Source: VRUE01 sp035707825
GTDB taxonomy: Bacteria > Actinomycetota > Thermoleophilia > Solirubrobacterales > 70-9
Assembly: GCA_035707825.1 (NCBI GenBank)
Contig: DASSTR010000058.1
Span: forward strand, 1-44,878
Reading direction: 5' to 3'
Length of the DNA stretch: 44,878 nucleotides
Positions 1 to 7,951 of this stretch are shown here, piece by piece. The number at the start of each line of letters is the position of its first letter. The first letter of the stretch is position 1. Under the pieces are notes generated by a model. It saw only the letters and a program-made list of their open reading frames with translations, was not told the DNA's origin and did not search any database. The position numbers and the translations under genes were made by a program.

Positions 1-1464
1 CTGGTGCGCGAGGCGCTGCTGGAGCGCCAGCTGATGGTCCAGCTCGCACCCCATCTCGTCTATCCGACCCCCTTCCTGGTCCCATCGCTCGGCGAGGATC
101 GCCGCGACCGCAAAGTGGGGATCGGCCTCAACATGTATGACGTGATGGCGACGACGCGGGTCGGTCGCAGCCGTCGCGAGATGCGCTCCGCCAAGGAGGA
201 GGACGAGGACTTCTACTGGTCTCCGGACCGGCACCGCACGATCGATCGCGAGGAGGTGGTCGACCTGGTGCCGGCGCTGGGCGCCCGCGACCCCTCGAGC
301 GCCTACCTCTTCTACGACTGCCAGACCGACGACGTCCGCCTCACCTTCACCGTGCTCGGCGAGGCGGTGCGCTTCGGCGCAGTGACGCTGAACGGGGCCG
401 AAGTCACCGAGTTGCTCTCCCGCAACGGCCGCGCCACCGGGGTCGCGGTGGTTGAGGCGGAGTCGGGAGAGCGCTTCGAGGTGGGGGCCGACAATGTCGT
501 CAACGCGACCGGCGTCTGGGCCGACCGCATCCGCCCCCAGGAGGTGGTTGAGGAGGAGGACGTGCCGCGCATCGCTCCCAGTCGCGGCACCCATCTGCTG
601 CTCGACCAAGCCGATCTCTCCACGGGCCGCGCCGCCTGCGTGGTCCCCGCCGGGGAAGGGCGGGCGATCTTCGCGCTGCCCTGGTACGGGCGCACCCTGG
701 TCGGGACCACCGACAACGACTTCGACGGTGACATCGACCATCCGCGGCCGGCGGACGAGGACATCGAGTACCTCCTCGACGCGGTCAACGACTTCTTCGC
801 CCGCTCGCTGACCCAGTCCGACATCGTCGGTGCCTATGCCGGGGTGCGCCCGCTGATCTCAACCGGCGACCCGAAGAAGTCGGTCGACATCTCCCGCAAG
901 GCGGAGCTCTATGAGACCTCGTCGGGGATGGTGACGATCACCGGCGGCAAGCTGACTACCTGGCGGCGGATGGCGAAGCAGACCGTCGACCGGCTGGTCG
1001 AGCGGGACGGGCGCGAGGCGCCCTGCCATACGGCGGAGATCCCCCTCGGCATGGAGGCCCGCAGCGAGGACCTGGTCGGCCCGGAGGGGGTGGGGGAGGC
1101 CTCGACCTCGCAGCTCGCCTTCCGTTACGGCCACGCCTCGCGAGCGGTGCTCGAGCTTGCCTGGAACGACTCGAAGCTGGCGGCGCCGATCGTCGAGGGC
1201 CGCCCCGACCTGCTCGCCGAGGCTGTGATCGCGGCCCGCCTCGAGCAGGCGCGCTGCGTCGCCGACGTGCTGCTCCGCCGCACGCGGCTCGGTTTGCTGG
1301 CCGCGCCGCAGCTGCGAACGGCGGCCTCGGTGCGCCCTGTGGCCGAGGCGCTTGGCGCCGAGCTGGGCTGGTCGCGGCGTCGGATCAAGCAGGAGACAGA
1401 GGCCTGGCCGGCCGCTGCCGCAGAGGCCGGAATAGACGCCGCGGCAGCCGGCAAGTCCTCTTAG
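1..1464 (+). CDS. glpD: Glycerol-3-phosphate dehydrogenase, 5' truncated by the window edge
   Basis: The reading frame is open from base 1, so the N-terminal FAD-binding Rossmann segment lies outside the window and about 487 residues remain. The visible part has the GlpD body: NVVNATGVWAD (FAD-contact region), a segment ending GTTDNDFDGD, RPLISTGDPKKS, and the family-typical GGKLTTWRRMAKQTVD. A helical C-terminal cap like that of aerobic GlpD follows. The enzyme oxidises sn-glycerol 3-phosphate to dihydroxyacetone phosphate and passes electrons to the membrane quinone pool, linking glycerol and lipid breakdown to glycolysis. No glpF or glpK is visible, because upstream sequence is missing. 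The stop is 27 bp before the Rho-like gene on the same strand. Family assignment is firm; the true start cannot be seen. Confidence 0.9.
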   Translation: MVREALLERQLMVQLAPHLVYPTPFLVPSLGEDRRDRKVGIGLNMYDVMATTRVGRSRREMRSAKEEDEDFYWSPDRHRTIDREEVVDLVPALGARDPSSAYLFYDCQTDDVRLTFTVLGEAVRFGAVTLNGAEVTELLSRNGRATGVAVVEAESGERFEVGADNVVNATGVWADRIRPQEVVEEEDVPRIAPSRGTHLLLDQADLSTGRAACVVPAGEGRAIFALPWYGRTLVGTTDNDFDGDIDHPRPADEDIEYLLDAVNDFFARSLTQSDIVGAYAGVRPLISTGDPKKSVDISRKAELYETSSGMVTITGGKLTTWRRMAKQTVDRLVERDGREAPCHTAEIPLGMEARSEDLVGPEGVGEASTSQLAFRYGHASRAVLELAWNDSKLAAPIVEGRPDLLAEAVIAARLEQARCVADVLLRRTRLGLLAAPQLRTAASVRPVAEALGAELGWSRRRIKQETEAWPAAAAEAGIDAAAAGKSS

Positions 1465-1491
1465 CGCCCGGCTGACTAACCTGCCAGATCG

Positions 1492-2346
1492 ATGACCAGG
1501 GCGGAACTGGAGTCAAAGCACCTCGCCGAGCTGCATTCGCTCGCCGATCGGGCCAACGTGCCGCGCTACCGGATGCTCTCCCGGAACGAGTTGATCGAGA
1601 AGCTCGCCGGCGGCGAGTCGAAGGGGCGGCGTGGTGGGCAGCGCGACGAGGCGGGGCAGCGCCCCTCCCGTGAGCGCCGGCCGCGCGGTGGGCGCCAGCG
1701 CTCCGACCGCGGGGCGGGCCCCGAGCGCGGCGGGGGCCCCGAGCGCGGCGCCGGGGGCTCCAGGCCTCCTAAGGCAAAGCCTTCGGAGCAGCCGGCGGAG
1801 CAGGCCTCGGGTGAGTCGCGTGCGGTGCCAGAGCCCTCGACCGCACCGGCGACGACACCGCCCCCAGCCCGGCCCAAACGCCGCCGCCGCCGACGCTTCC
1901 GCCGTCGCAAGGATGTCCGCGTGCACGACCTGCTGCTGCCGCCCGTTGCCGGGCGCCAGGCAATCGTCTACGCGGAGACGCGGGAGGGCTGCACTGCGCT
2001 GCTGCGCGAGCTCGCCGCCGATCTCTCGGGTCAGAAGGGCCCGGATCCGATCGCGTTGCTGGTTGATCCCAGCCCAGAGGAGCTGGCCGACTGGAAGCGC
2101 GAGGCGCCCGCCGCCGAGATCGTCTCGGCAGGCCAGGAGCGCCACGCCTCCGACGCCCTCGCTCAGGCCGGTCGCCGCGCCGACGGCGGCGAAGACGTGA
2201 TCCTGCTGATCGATTCCCTCAGTCGCTTCGCCGAGGCGTTCGGCGACCCCGACTCCGCCCGGGAGCTCTTCGACGCCGGGCTCAGCTCAGGCCGGGCCGG
2301 CAACGGCTCACTTACCGTCGTCGCCGCGCTCGAGCGCCCGCAGTAA
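1492..2346 (+). CDS. Rho-like protein: Rho N-terminal domain plus degenerate ATPase core
   Basis: A 284-residue protein beginning at ATG 1492. Residues 1-45 are a Rho N-terminal (SAP-like) domain, with LHSLADRANVPRYRMLSRNE followed by LIEKL. Residues about 46-135 are an Arg/Gly/Pro-rich, probably disordered linker ending in a run of arginines. Residues about 140-284 align by eye with the start of the Rho ATPase domain: LPPVAGRQAIVYAETREGC matches the Rho segment before and over the P-loop, and EDVILLIDSLSRFAEAF matches Rho Walker B. The P-loop is broken: the position of the GKT lysine reads EGCT. The cold-shock-like RNA-binding domain and the C-terminal Q-loop, R-loop and arginine-finger part are absent. 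Normal Rho is over 400 residues. It may bind nucleic acid or modulate true Rho, but that is inference; ATP hydrolysis is unlikely. Confidence 0.8.
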   Translation: MTRAELESKHLAELHSLADRANVPRYRMLSRNELIEKLAGGESKGRRGGQRDEAGQRPSRERRPRGGRQRSDRGAGPERGGGPERGAGGSRPPKAKPSEQPAEQASGESRAVPEPSTAPATTPPPARPKRRRRRRFRRRKDVRVHDLLLPPVAGRQAIVYAETREGCTALLRELAADLSGQKGPDPIALLVDPSPEELADWKREAPAAEIVSAGQERHASDALAQAGRRADGGEDVILLIDSLSRFAEAFGDPDSARELFDAGLSSGRAGNGSLTVVAALERPQ

Positions 2347-2396
2347 ACGGATCGGGCGTCCGCTGGCCGCGCCTCGCACCTAGCGGAAGGGGAGCG

Positions 2397-3650
2397 CTAG
2401 GCCGAGAGCCGCACCGGCAGGGATTTCAGCTGGTTGAGGAACCCCGATTCGACGAATACGGGCCCGCCGGCCATTTCCATATCCGGGTAGCGAGCAAGGG
2501 TCTCCTCGAGGAGGATCTTCAGCTCGAGGCGGGCGAGGGCGGTGCCGAGGCAGAAGTGGCGGCCGCCGGCGCCGAAGGCCTGGTGCTCTGGGTTGCGGAG
2601 GACGTCGAAGCGGTCCGGGTCCTCGTAGCGACTCTCATCGCGGTTGGACGACGCGTACCACATCACCACCTTGTCGCCCTCTTTGATCTGCTGGCCGCCG
2701 AGCTCGGTGTCCCTGGTTGCGGTGCGGCGGAAGTGAGCGAAGGCGGGGAACATGCGCAGCGCCTCCTCGACCGCGCCGGGGATCCGCTCGGAGTCTTCGA
2801 GTAGGAGCCCGCGCTGGTCGGGGTTTTCCATCAGCGCCCGCATCGCGGAGCAGTAGGTCGCCTTGGTGCTGTCGTTGCCGGCGGCGACGAGGAGGAAGAA
2901 GCCCATCACGATCTCGTGCTCCTCCAGCCGCTGCCCTTCCACCTCGGCATGGACGAGGACGCTGGTGAGGTCGTCGGTGGGGTTCTCGCGGCGCGCGGCG
3001 ATCAGCTCGCCGCAGCGGGTGAAGACCTGCTGGATCGCAGCCTGGATCGTCTCTTCGACGGCGTCGACCGAGGGGCTGTAGTCGGAGTCGTTGGCCGCCA
3101 GCGCCATGTTCATCAGATCGGCCCAGGCGGCGTCATCCTCCTCCGGGATGCCCATGAAGCTGCCGATCACCCGTGAGACGGCGGGCTGGGCGACATCGGC
3201 GACGAGGTCGCAGGTGTCGCGGCCGTCGAGGCGGTCGAGCACACCGACGACGATCTTGCGGATCTCCTCCTCATGAGCGGCGATCCGCTTCGGCGTGAAG
3301 CCGGCCTGGAAAAGCGCCTTCAGCCTGTCGTGCTTGGGCGGGTCCATGCCGATGAACATCGCCCGCGCCAGCTCGATCGGGAAGACCTCGTCGATGACGA
3401 CCACGCCGCCGAGTTCGGAGGAGTAGGTCTCCCAGTCGCGGCTGACGGTGTGGACGTCGTCGGCGCGGGTCACCGACCAGAAGCCCTTCGCCTTCGGCAG
3501 CTCGGTCACTTCCGAGGTCCAGTGGACGGGACACTTGCCGCGCATCTGCTTGAAGAGCTCCAGCGGCGGGCCGTTTTCCCAGTGCTCTCGCTCCAGGACC
3601 AGGGCATCTACGATGTCTTTGCCGGCGGCGGCCTCGGTCGGGTCTGGCAC
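2397..3650 (-). CDS. Cytochrome P450 monooxygenase
   Basis: A 417-residue soluble bacterial P450 with a GTG start at 3650. The heme-binding loop reads FGAGGRHFCLG at about residue 360, giving the proximal cysteine thiolate. The K-helix ExxR motif is EEALR, and the I-helix has AAGNDSTKA, matching the A/G-G-x-D/E-T/S oxygen-activation motif. The N-terminal half resembles the CYP124/125/142-like group that acts on sterol or lipid side chains and terpenoids, but the substrate cannot be read from sequence. No ferredoxin or ferredoxin reductase gene is adjacent, so its redox partner must lie elsewhere. A perfect 7-bp-arm palindrome lies 14 bp upstream of the start and may be its operator. It lies 45 bp downstream of an unknown gene on the same strand. 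Confidence 0.92.
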   Translation of the reverse strand: MPDPTEAAAGKDIVDALVLEREHWENGPPLELFKQMRGKCPVHWTSEVTELPKAKGFWSVTRADDVHTVSRDWETYSSELGGVVVIDEVFPIELARAMFIGMDPPKHDRLKALFQAGFTPKRIAAHEEEIRKIVVGVLDRLDGRDTCDLVADVAQPAVSRVIGSFMGIPEEDDAAWADLMNMALAANDSDYSPSVDAVEETIQAAIQQVFTRCGELIAARRENPTDDLTSVLVHAEVEGQRLEEHEIVMGFFLLVAAGNDSTKATYCSAMRALMENPDQRGLLLEDSERIPGAVEEALRMFPAFAHFRRTATRDTELGGQQIKEGDKVVMWYASSNRDESRYEDPDRFDVLRNPEHQAFGAGGRHFCLGTALARLELKILLEETLARYPDMEMAGGPVFVESGFLNQLKSLPVRLSA

Positions 3651-3663
3651 GAGGCGGCATGAT

Positions 3664-3681
3664 ACTGGCTGGTCAGCCAGT
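3664..3681. promoter_or_regulatory. Palindrome upstream of the P450 gene, possible TetR-type operator
   Basis: ACTGGCT-GGTC-AGCCAGT is a perfect inverted repeat with 7-bp arms and a 4-bp centre, ending 14 bp before the P450 start codon. Its size and sequence style resemble operators of TetR-family repressors, which often control P450 genes. On the minus strand no U-run follows, so it is a poor terminator for the upstream gene. No TetR gene is in the window. Confidence 0.5.
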
Positions 3682-3695
3682 TTTGAATTGGCCGG

Positions 3696-4163
3696 TTAGC
3701 CGCGGTAGGCGATGCGGCGCCAGGAGGGCTCTTTGGAGAGCTCGATCAGCTCTGAGCTGCGGTCCGGCTGTACGTAGCCGAAGGTCTGGGTGCGCTCGTC
3801 GAAGACGACGTCGAGCTCGCCCTCTTTGACCCGCTGGTCGAGCCAGGCGCCGCGGAAGACGAGGCGTCGCAGCCAATGCACGAGGCTGCGGTTGGCGGGG
3901 CCGACCAGGTCCTCCCAGTTCTCGTTGATGTGCTCTCCCAGGCGGGAGCTCGGCTCGGCGATCTCACCGCTGACGGCGAGGTCGAGGAGATCGTCGAGCT
4001 CCTCCTGGCTGAGTCCCTGCGAGACGAAACCGAGTTTCACCGCGGCCTGCTCGACCCGCTGCCCGAAGTCCTCCTCGTTGAAGGCGAAGCGCAGCTCGCC
4101 GTACTCGAGCACGTAGTCGGAGCCCGACTCGTAGTTCCCTCTGCGGGTCGTTTTCTTATCCAT
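3696..4163 (-). CDS. Conserved-looking protein of unknown function, 155 aa
   Basis: I do not recognise this family. It is a 155-residue soluble protein with no signal peptide or membrane segment, beginning MDKKTTRRGNYESGSDYV. The middle is acidic and helical (QEELDDLLDLAVSGEI). The second half has aromatic and basic patches, including NWEDLVGPANRSLVHWLRRL and a short segment ending IELSKEPSWRRIAYRG. Codon use is like the neighbouring genes and the alternative frames are poorer, so it is probably real. It is transcribed toward the P450 with 45 bp between them. An 8-bp-stem hairpin lies 15 nt upstream of its ATG, in the probable leader. Confidence 0.6.
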   Translation of the reverse strand: MDKKTTRRGNYESGSDYVLEYGELRFAFNEEDFGQRVEQAAVKLGFVSQGLSQEELDDLLDLAVSGEIAEPSSRLGEHINENWEDLVGPANRSLVHWLRRLVFRGAWLDQRVKEGELDVVFDERTQTFGYVQPDRSSELIELSKEPSWRRIAYRG

Positions 4164-4178
4164 GAGTTGAAGCCAACG

Positions 4179-4201
4179 ACTTTCGCAAGCCCAGCGAAAG
4201 T
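4179..4201. promoter_or_regulatory. Perfect 8-bp inverted repeat before the unknown minus-strand gene
   Basis: ACTTTCGC-AAGCCCA-GCGAAAGT: perfect 8-bp arms with a 7-nt loop, ending 15 nt from the ATG at 4163 on the minus strand. It could be an operator or a leader hairpin of that gene. The rest of the 195-bp divergent gap (4164-4358) shows no clear promoter to me. Confidence 0.4.
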
Positions 4202-4358
4202 AGGTGCTGGATCATGCCTGTCATCGTAGCCACGCGCCTTCTCGCGGCCGTGCCTGAACGAGGGTTTGCACCCTGGGAGGAGTTTGGCGTCGAGTCGCCG
4301 CGGGAGGGGCGAGCGACGCCGGCGGGGAGAGCGCCGCGGGCTGCCGGCTTGACTCAAG

Positions 4359-4811
4359 ATGGAAGAACGGATCGCACGTCGGCTGAGTGGATTGCCGCGG
4401 CGAACCGTGCTCGGCCATCGGGTCGCGGTCGCCGCCGGTTTCCGGGCCCGCCTGCTGGGCCTCGCTTATATGGACCGTCGCGAGGCGGGGGCGGGACTGC
4501 TGATCCCGCGCTGCTTCGCCGTCCACACCTTTGGGATGCGATTCGCCCTCGATCTGGTCTTCCTCGACCCGAGTGGCGAGCCGCTGGAGCTCCGTCGTGC
4601 GGTGAGGCCGGGTCGCTTCGTCTTCCGCCGGGGCGCCTCCGCGGTGCTCGAGTTGCCGTCCTCGGGCGTGGATCGCCTCGGGGAAATGCCCGGGCGAGCG
4701 CAAAGAGACGCAAGCAGCGCCCGGGGAGGGGGAGAATCCGGCAACTCCGCTGACTTATCTGGGGCAGATGCTGCCCCAGAGACAAGCGATCGCGAGCCTC
4801 GTCGTCTGTGA
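4359..4811 (+). CDS. DUF192 family protein
   Basis: A 150-residue protein with ATG at 4359. Residues about 15-110 match the DUF192 fold: an entry segment FRARLLGLAYMDRREAGAGL (families usually show an RxxGLM-like motif here), a central segment RCFAVHTFGMRFALDLVFLD matching the usual 'W-M-x-N-T-x-x-x-L-D-x-x-F-I/L-D' block, and a closing VLELPSSGVDRLGEM. The biochemical role of DUF192 is poorly known; members are small beta-rich proteins, often exported, but no clear signal peptide is visible here. The last 40 or so residues are low-complexity and run 44 bp into the response-regulator gene, so the tail may be non-conserved. Transcription is probably coupled to the two-component genes that follow. 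Confidence 0.75.
   Translation: MEERIARRLSGLPRRTVLGHRVAVAAGFRARLLGLAYMDRREAGAGLLIPRCFAVHTFGMRFALDLVFLDPSGEPLELRRAVRPGRFVFRRGASAVLELPSSGVDRLGEMPGRAQRDASSARGGGESGNSADLSGADAAPETSDREPRRL
4758..4780. promoter_or_regulatory. Perfect 10-bp palindrome with a start codon as its loop
   Basis: TCTGGGGCAG-ATG-CTGCCCCAGA: two perfect 10-bp arms around the ATG at 4768, which is the only usable start for the response regulator. In RNA the start codon would be the 3-nt loop of a GC-rich hairpin, and the arms would occlude ribosome access. In DNA it is a 23-bp operator-like palindrome, so autoregulation by the response regulator is one option. Confidence 0.55.
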
Positions 4812-5481
4812 GGACGACACGCCCACCCTGGAGCTGCTCTGCGACCACCTGGTCGCCGATCGCTTCGACGTCCTGCCGGCGCCCAGCGCCTCCGATGCGC
4901 TGCGGGTCTGCCGCTACAACCAGCCCGACATGCTGCTTCTGGACCTCTCGCTTCCCGACGCGGAAGGGCTCGACGTCCTGCGCGAGATCCGCGAGGCGGA
5001 TGGGATAGACGCCCGCTTCAACTCCGGCCTGCCGGTGATCGTGATCAGCGGCCGTGGGGCTGACGCCGACCGAGTGCGCGGTCTCGAGGCCGGCGCCGAC
5101 GATTACCTGGTCAAGCCCTTTCATTACCCCGAGCTGCGGGCGCGAATCGCGACGCTGCTGAAACGCACGGAGGGAAAGCAGGACGGGCCGCTCCGAGTCG
5201 GCGAGATAGTCATCGACCCGGCCAGGCGCAAGGTCTCCGTAGGCGAGCGGGAGGTCGTCCTCTCCAACAAAGAGTTCTCGCTGCTGAGGGCTCTGGCCTC
5301 GGACCCGCTGCGGGTCTTCTCCAAGCAGGAGCTGCTGCAGGACGTCTGGGGCTATTCGACGCTGGCGAGGACGCGCACCCTCGACTCGCATGCCAGCCGG
5401 CTGCGGCGCAAACTCGACCCGGAGAGCAGCCGCTTCGTCGTCAACTGCTGGGGCTACGGCTACAGGCTGGTCGACGGATGA
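4768..5481 (+). CDS. OmpR/PhoB-family response regulator
   Basis: A 237-residue two-domain regulator. The receiver domain (about 10-125) has the acidic pocket CEDD (D16, D17), the phospho-acceptor D59 in LLLDLSLP, and the conserved lysine in YLVKPF. The C-terminal winged-helix domain (about 140-237) has the usual NKEFSLLRALA, the recognition-helix area TLARTRTLDSHASRLRRKL and the closing GYGYRLV. No in-frame ATG, GTG or TTG precedes ATG 4768 before a stop, and none follows before the receiver motif, so this start is well supported; it lies inside a perfect palindrome. The gene overlaps the DUF192 tail by 44 bp and the histidine kinase by 4 bp (ATGA), and so is likely co-transcribed with both and with the Tad-like genes downstream. 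Confidence 0.92.
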   Translation: MLPQRQAIASLVVCEDDTPTLELLCDHLVADRFDVLPAPSASDALRVCRYNQPDMLLLDLSLPDAEGLDVLREIREADGIDARFNSGLPVIVISGRGADADRVRGLEAGADDYLVKPFHYPELRARIATLLKRTEGKQDGPLRVGEIVIDPARRKVSVGEREVVLSNKEFSLLRALASDPLRVFSKQELLQDVWGYSTLARTRTLDSHASRLRRKLDPESSRFVVNCWGYGYRLVDG

Positions 5482-6203
5482 CCGGGCTGGCGCAGGCCTT
5501 CGTCTGGCTGCTCGTGATCTCGATGGTGTTCGCGATGGCGGCGCAGGGCCTGCGGGCTGGGAGGCAGCGCAGCGCGATCAACGAAGCGCTGCACGAGCTG
5601 CGGAGGCCGCTGCAGGCGATCAGCATGGCCGGGGGGCCCGGCGCCGACCGGCCCGGCGGGATCGAGAGCTCCATGCACCTCGTCGCGGTGGCGCTGGAGC
5701 GGCTGGAGCGCGAGGTCAACGGCGGCCCCGGGACCGTGGCCCGCGAAGCGGTGCTCTGCCAGCCTCTGCTGCGCGCGGCTGTGGGGCGCTGGCGCGCGAG
5801 AGCGATGGTGGGCGGCGGTTCGCTGGAGCTGCACTGGCATGCCGGAGAGTCGGTGGTCCACGGCGATCGCGCCGATCTGGCTCAGGCGCTCGACAACCTG
5901 ATCGTCAACGCGATCGAGCACGGCGGTCCCTCGATCGTCGTCGAAGCGCAGCCCCGGGGCGAGCGGCTGAGGATCTTGGTGGCGGACTCCGGGCGCGCAT
6001 CGCGGCCGGAGTCGAGGCGCGGCAACCCCGCCGATGTGATCGCCCGCCTGTCAGGCAGGAGGCGGCGCGGGCACGGCCTGGCGGTGGTTCGCCGCGTCGC
6101 CGCCGAGCACGACGGGCGCTTTGCGCTGCATCGGTCCGAGTCCGGATCGGTTGCCGTGCTCGAGTTGCCCGTGGCCGTCGATGGGGTCAACCGGGCCGCA
6201 TGA
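5478..6203 (+). CDS. Small membrane-tethered sensor histidine kinase
   Basis: A 241-residue kinase overlapping the response regulator by ATGA. There is one N-terminal membrane helix (about residues 5-23) and then directly the dimerisation/phospho-acceptor region, with H39 in LHELRRPLQAI. The ATP-binding domain shows the N-box LDNLIVNAIEHG, a G1-like VADSG and a G2-like RGHGLAVVRRVA. It lacks an extracytoplasmic loop, HAMP or PAS domain, so it has no obvious sensor input and is shorter than most family members. It probably phosphorylates the adjacent regulator. Its stop overlaps the start of the SAF-domain gene (ATGA at 6200), tying the pair to the Tad-like locus. The signal sensed is unknown; a membrane or partner-protein cue is possible. 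Confidence 0.88.
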   Translation: MTGLAQAFVWLLVISMVFAMAAQGLRAGRQRSAINEALHELRRPLQAISMAGGPGADRPGGIESSMHLVAVALERLEREVNGGPGTVAREAVLCQPLLRAAVGRWRARAMVGGGSLELHWHAGESVVHGDRADLAQALDNLIVNAIEHGGPSIVVEAQPRGERLRILVADSGRASRPESRRGNPADVIARLSGRRRRGHGLAVVRRVAAEHDGRFALHRSESGSVAVLELPVAVDGVNRAA

Positions 6204-6856
6204 GCCGGCGCGGTCGCGCCACCGCCTTCCTGCTCTTCGCTCTCCTCGCCGCCGCTGTCGGCGCCGCGATGCTGCGGGGGTACGGGTCGAGCGTCGTCCA
6301 TGGCTACGGGCCGCTGCGGCAGGTCGTCGTTCTCGACGCCGGCATCGGTGCGGGGAAGGCGATCGGGCCGGGCCTGCTTTCCAGGGCGATCGGCGTCCGC
6401 CGCGTGCCGGCGCGATTCATCCCCGCCGGGGCGCTGGCGGCTCCCGAGGAAGCGCTCGGCCTGGTGGCGAGGGCGGCCCTGCCGGCGGGCTCCTACCTGC
6501 TCGCCTCGCAGCTGCGGCCGCCCCGTCGTGGCCGCCGGCACTTCCCCGGGCTGGGCAAGGGACGCCACCCGGTCGAGATCTCCGTAAGCGGGGCCGATGC
6601 GCTGCTGGCGACGGGCGCCGACCCCTCGGGCGCCACGGTCGATGTGGTCGTCACCACCGAACCGAGTCGCCCGGGCCCCGGCCGCACTTATGTGGCCGCC
6701 GCTCGCGTGCCCCTTCTTGCCCTGGGGCCGGGGGAAGACGGCCCGGGCCCCGGCGGCCTCGCCGCGGCGACGCTCGCCCTGACCCGGCGCCAGGCGCTGC
6801 GCCTGATCGCCGCCGAAAGCTTTGCGCGCAAGCTGACCCTGCTGCCGGCCGGCTGA
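6200..6856 (+). CDS. CpaB/RcpC-like SAF-domain protein
   Basis: A 218-residue protein starting at ATG 6200, overlapping the kinase stop. An N-terminal membrane helix (AFLLFALLAAAVGAAM) is followed by a SAF-like segment with VPARFIPAGAL and ARAALPAGSYLLASQL, the part that in CpaB/RcpC proteins lies near the pilus or secretin channel. The C-terminal part has a beta-rich VDVVVTTEP segment and a TLALTRRQALRLIAAESFA motif like the RcpC C-terminal region. Position directly upstream of the CpaF/TadA ATPase supports a role in Flp/Tad pilus or secretion assembly. It is divergent and short, so the assignment is moderate. Confidence 0.75.
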   Translation: MSRRGRATAFLLFALLAAAVGAAMLRGYGSSVVHGYGPLRQVVVLDAGIGAGKAIGPGLLSRAIGVRRVPARFIPAGALAAPEEALGLVARAALPAGSYLLASQLRPPRRGRRHFPGLGKGRHPVEISVSGADALLATGADPSGATVDVVVTTEPSRPGPGRTYVAAARVPLLALGPGEDGPGPGGLAAATLALTRRQALRLIAAESFARKLTLLPAG

Positions 6857-6859
6857 CCC

Positions 6860-7948
6860 GTGGCGGCGCACCAGCGGCACCTGGACGAGCTGGCGGGCAG
6901 GCTGCACGCCCGCCTGGTTGAGAGCCGTCGCGCCGAGGCGGCGGCGGGGGCCACACCGGGCGACCTGGACGAGGAGGTGCGGGGGCTGGTGGGCGAAGCC
7001 GCCGCGCTGCTCGGCGCCCCGGATCGCGAGGCGCTGGCCTCGCGGGTAATCCGCGACACCGTCGGGTTGGGGCCTCTCGAGGACCTGCTCGCCGACCCGG
7101 CCGTCGAGGAGGTGATGGTGAACGGACCGGAGCACGTGTATGTGGAGCGCGGCGGCCGTATCGAGCCCACCGGCATCCGCTTCAGCGGCGAGGAGGAGCT
7201 GCGCAACGCAATCGAGCGCATCCTTGCCCCACTCGGCCGGCGCATCGACGAGCTCAGCCCGATGGTCGACGCCAGGCTTGCCGACGGCTCGCGGGTAAAC
7301 GTGGTGATCCCGCCTCTGGCCATCGACGGGCCCGCCATCTCGATCCGCCGCTTCGGCGCCCAGCGGCCGGGCCCGCGTGAGCTGCTTCGGCTCGGCACCC
7401 TCACCGAGGCGCAGTGCGAGCTGCTGGAGGCGGCGGTCGCCGGGCGGTGCAGCGTCTTGGTCAGCGGCGGCACGGGCTCGGGCAAGACGACGCTCCTCAA
7501 CGCGCTGTCGAGCTTCGTCTCCGCGGAGGAGCGGGTGGTGACGATCGAGGACGCCGCGGAGCTGCGGCTGCAACAGCCGCACGTGGTCCGGCTCGAGAGC
7601 AGGCCCGCCAGCGTCGAGGGCCGCGGAGAGGTGACGATTCGGGACCTGCTTCGCAACGCCCTGCGCATGCGTCCCGACCGGATCGTGATCGGCGAGGTGC
7701 GCGGCGCCGAGGCGCTCGACCTGCTCACCGCGCTCAACACCGGCCACGACGGGGCGCTGTCGACGGTCCACGCGAGCTCCCCCGTGGACGCGATCCGGCG
7801 GCTCGAGACCCTGGCCCTGATGGCCGGCCTGGGCCTTCCGCACGAGGCGATTGCCGAGCAGGTTCGCCGCGGCGTCGACCTCGTCGTACATATGGAGCGC
7901 CGGCTCGACGGCTCCCGCCGGGTGAGCGAGATCCACGAGGTGAAGTGA
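6860..7948 (+). CDS. tadA: CpaF/TadA-type secretion ATPase
   Basis: A 362-residue type II/IV secretion-system ATPase with a GTG start 3 bp after the preceding stop. The N-terminal domain has LEDLLADPAVEEVMVNGPEH, typical of the CpaF branch. The Walker A motif is SGGTGSGKTTLLNAL at about residues 200-214. The Asp box reads VVTIEDAAEL, the Walker B region is IVIGEVRGAEALDLL, and the His box reads GHDGALSTVHA. It is a cytoplasmic hexameric motor that powers assembly of Flp/Tad pili or a related secretion machine together with the TadB and TadC membrane proteins encoded next. All catalytic motifs are intact. No pilin, prepilin peptidase or TadZ is visible nearby. Confidence 0.95.
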   Translation: MAAHQRHLDELAGRLHARLVESRRAEAAAGATPGDLDEEVRGLVGEAAALLGAPDREALASRVIRDTVGLGPLEDLLADPAVEEVMVNGPEHVYVERGGRIEPTGIRFSGEEELRNAIERILAPLGRRIDELSPMVDARLADGSRVNVVIPPLAIDGPAISIRRFGAQRPGPRELLRLGTLTEAQCELLEAAVAGRCSVLVSGGTGSGKTTLLNALSSFVSAEERVVTIEDAAELRLQQPHVVRLESRPASVEGRGEVTIRDLLRNALRMRPDRIVIGEVRGAEALDLLTALNTGHDGALSTVHASSPVDAIRRLETLALMAGLGLPHEAIAEQVRRGVDLVVHMERRLDGSRRVSEIHEVK

Positions 7949-7951
7949 GCA

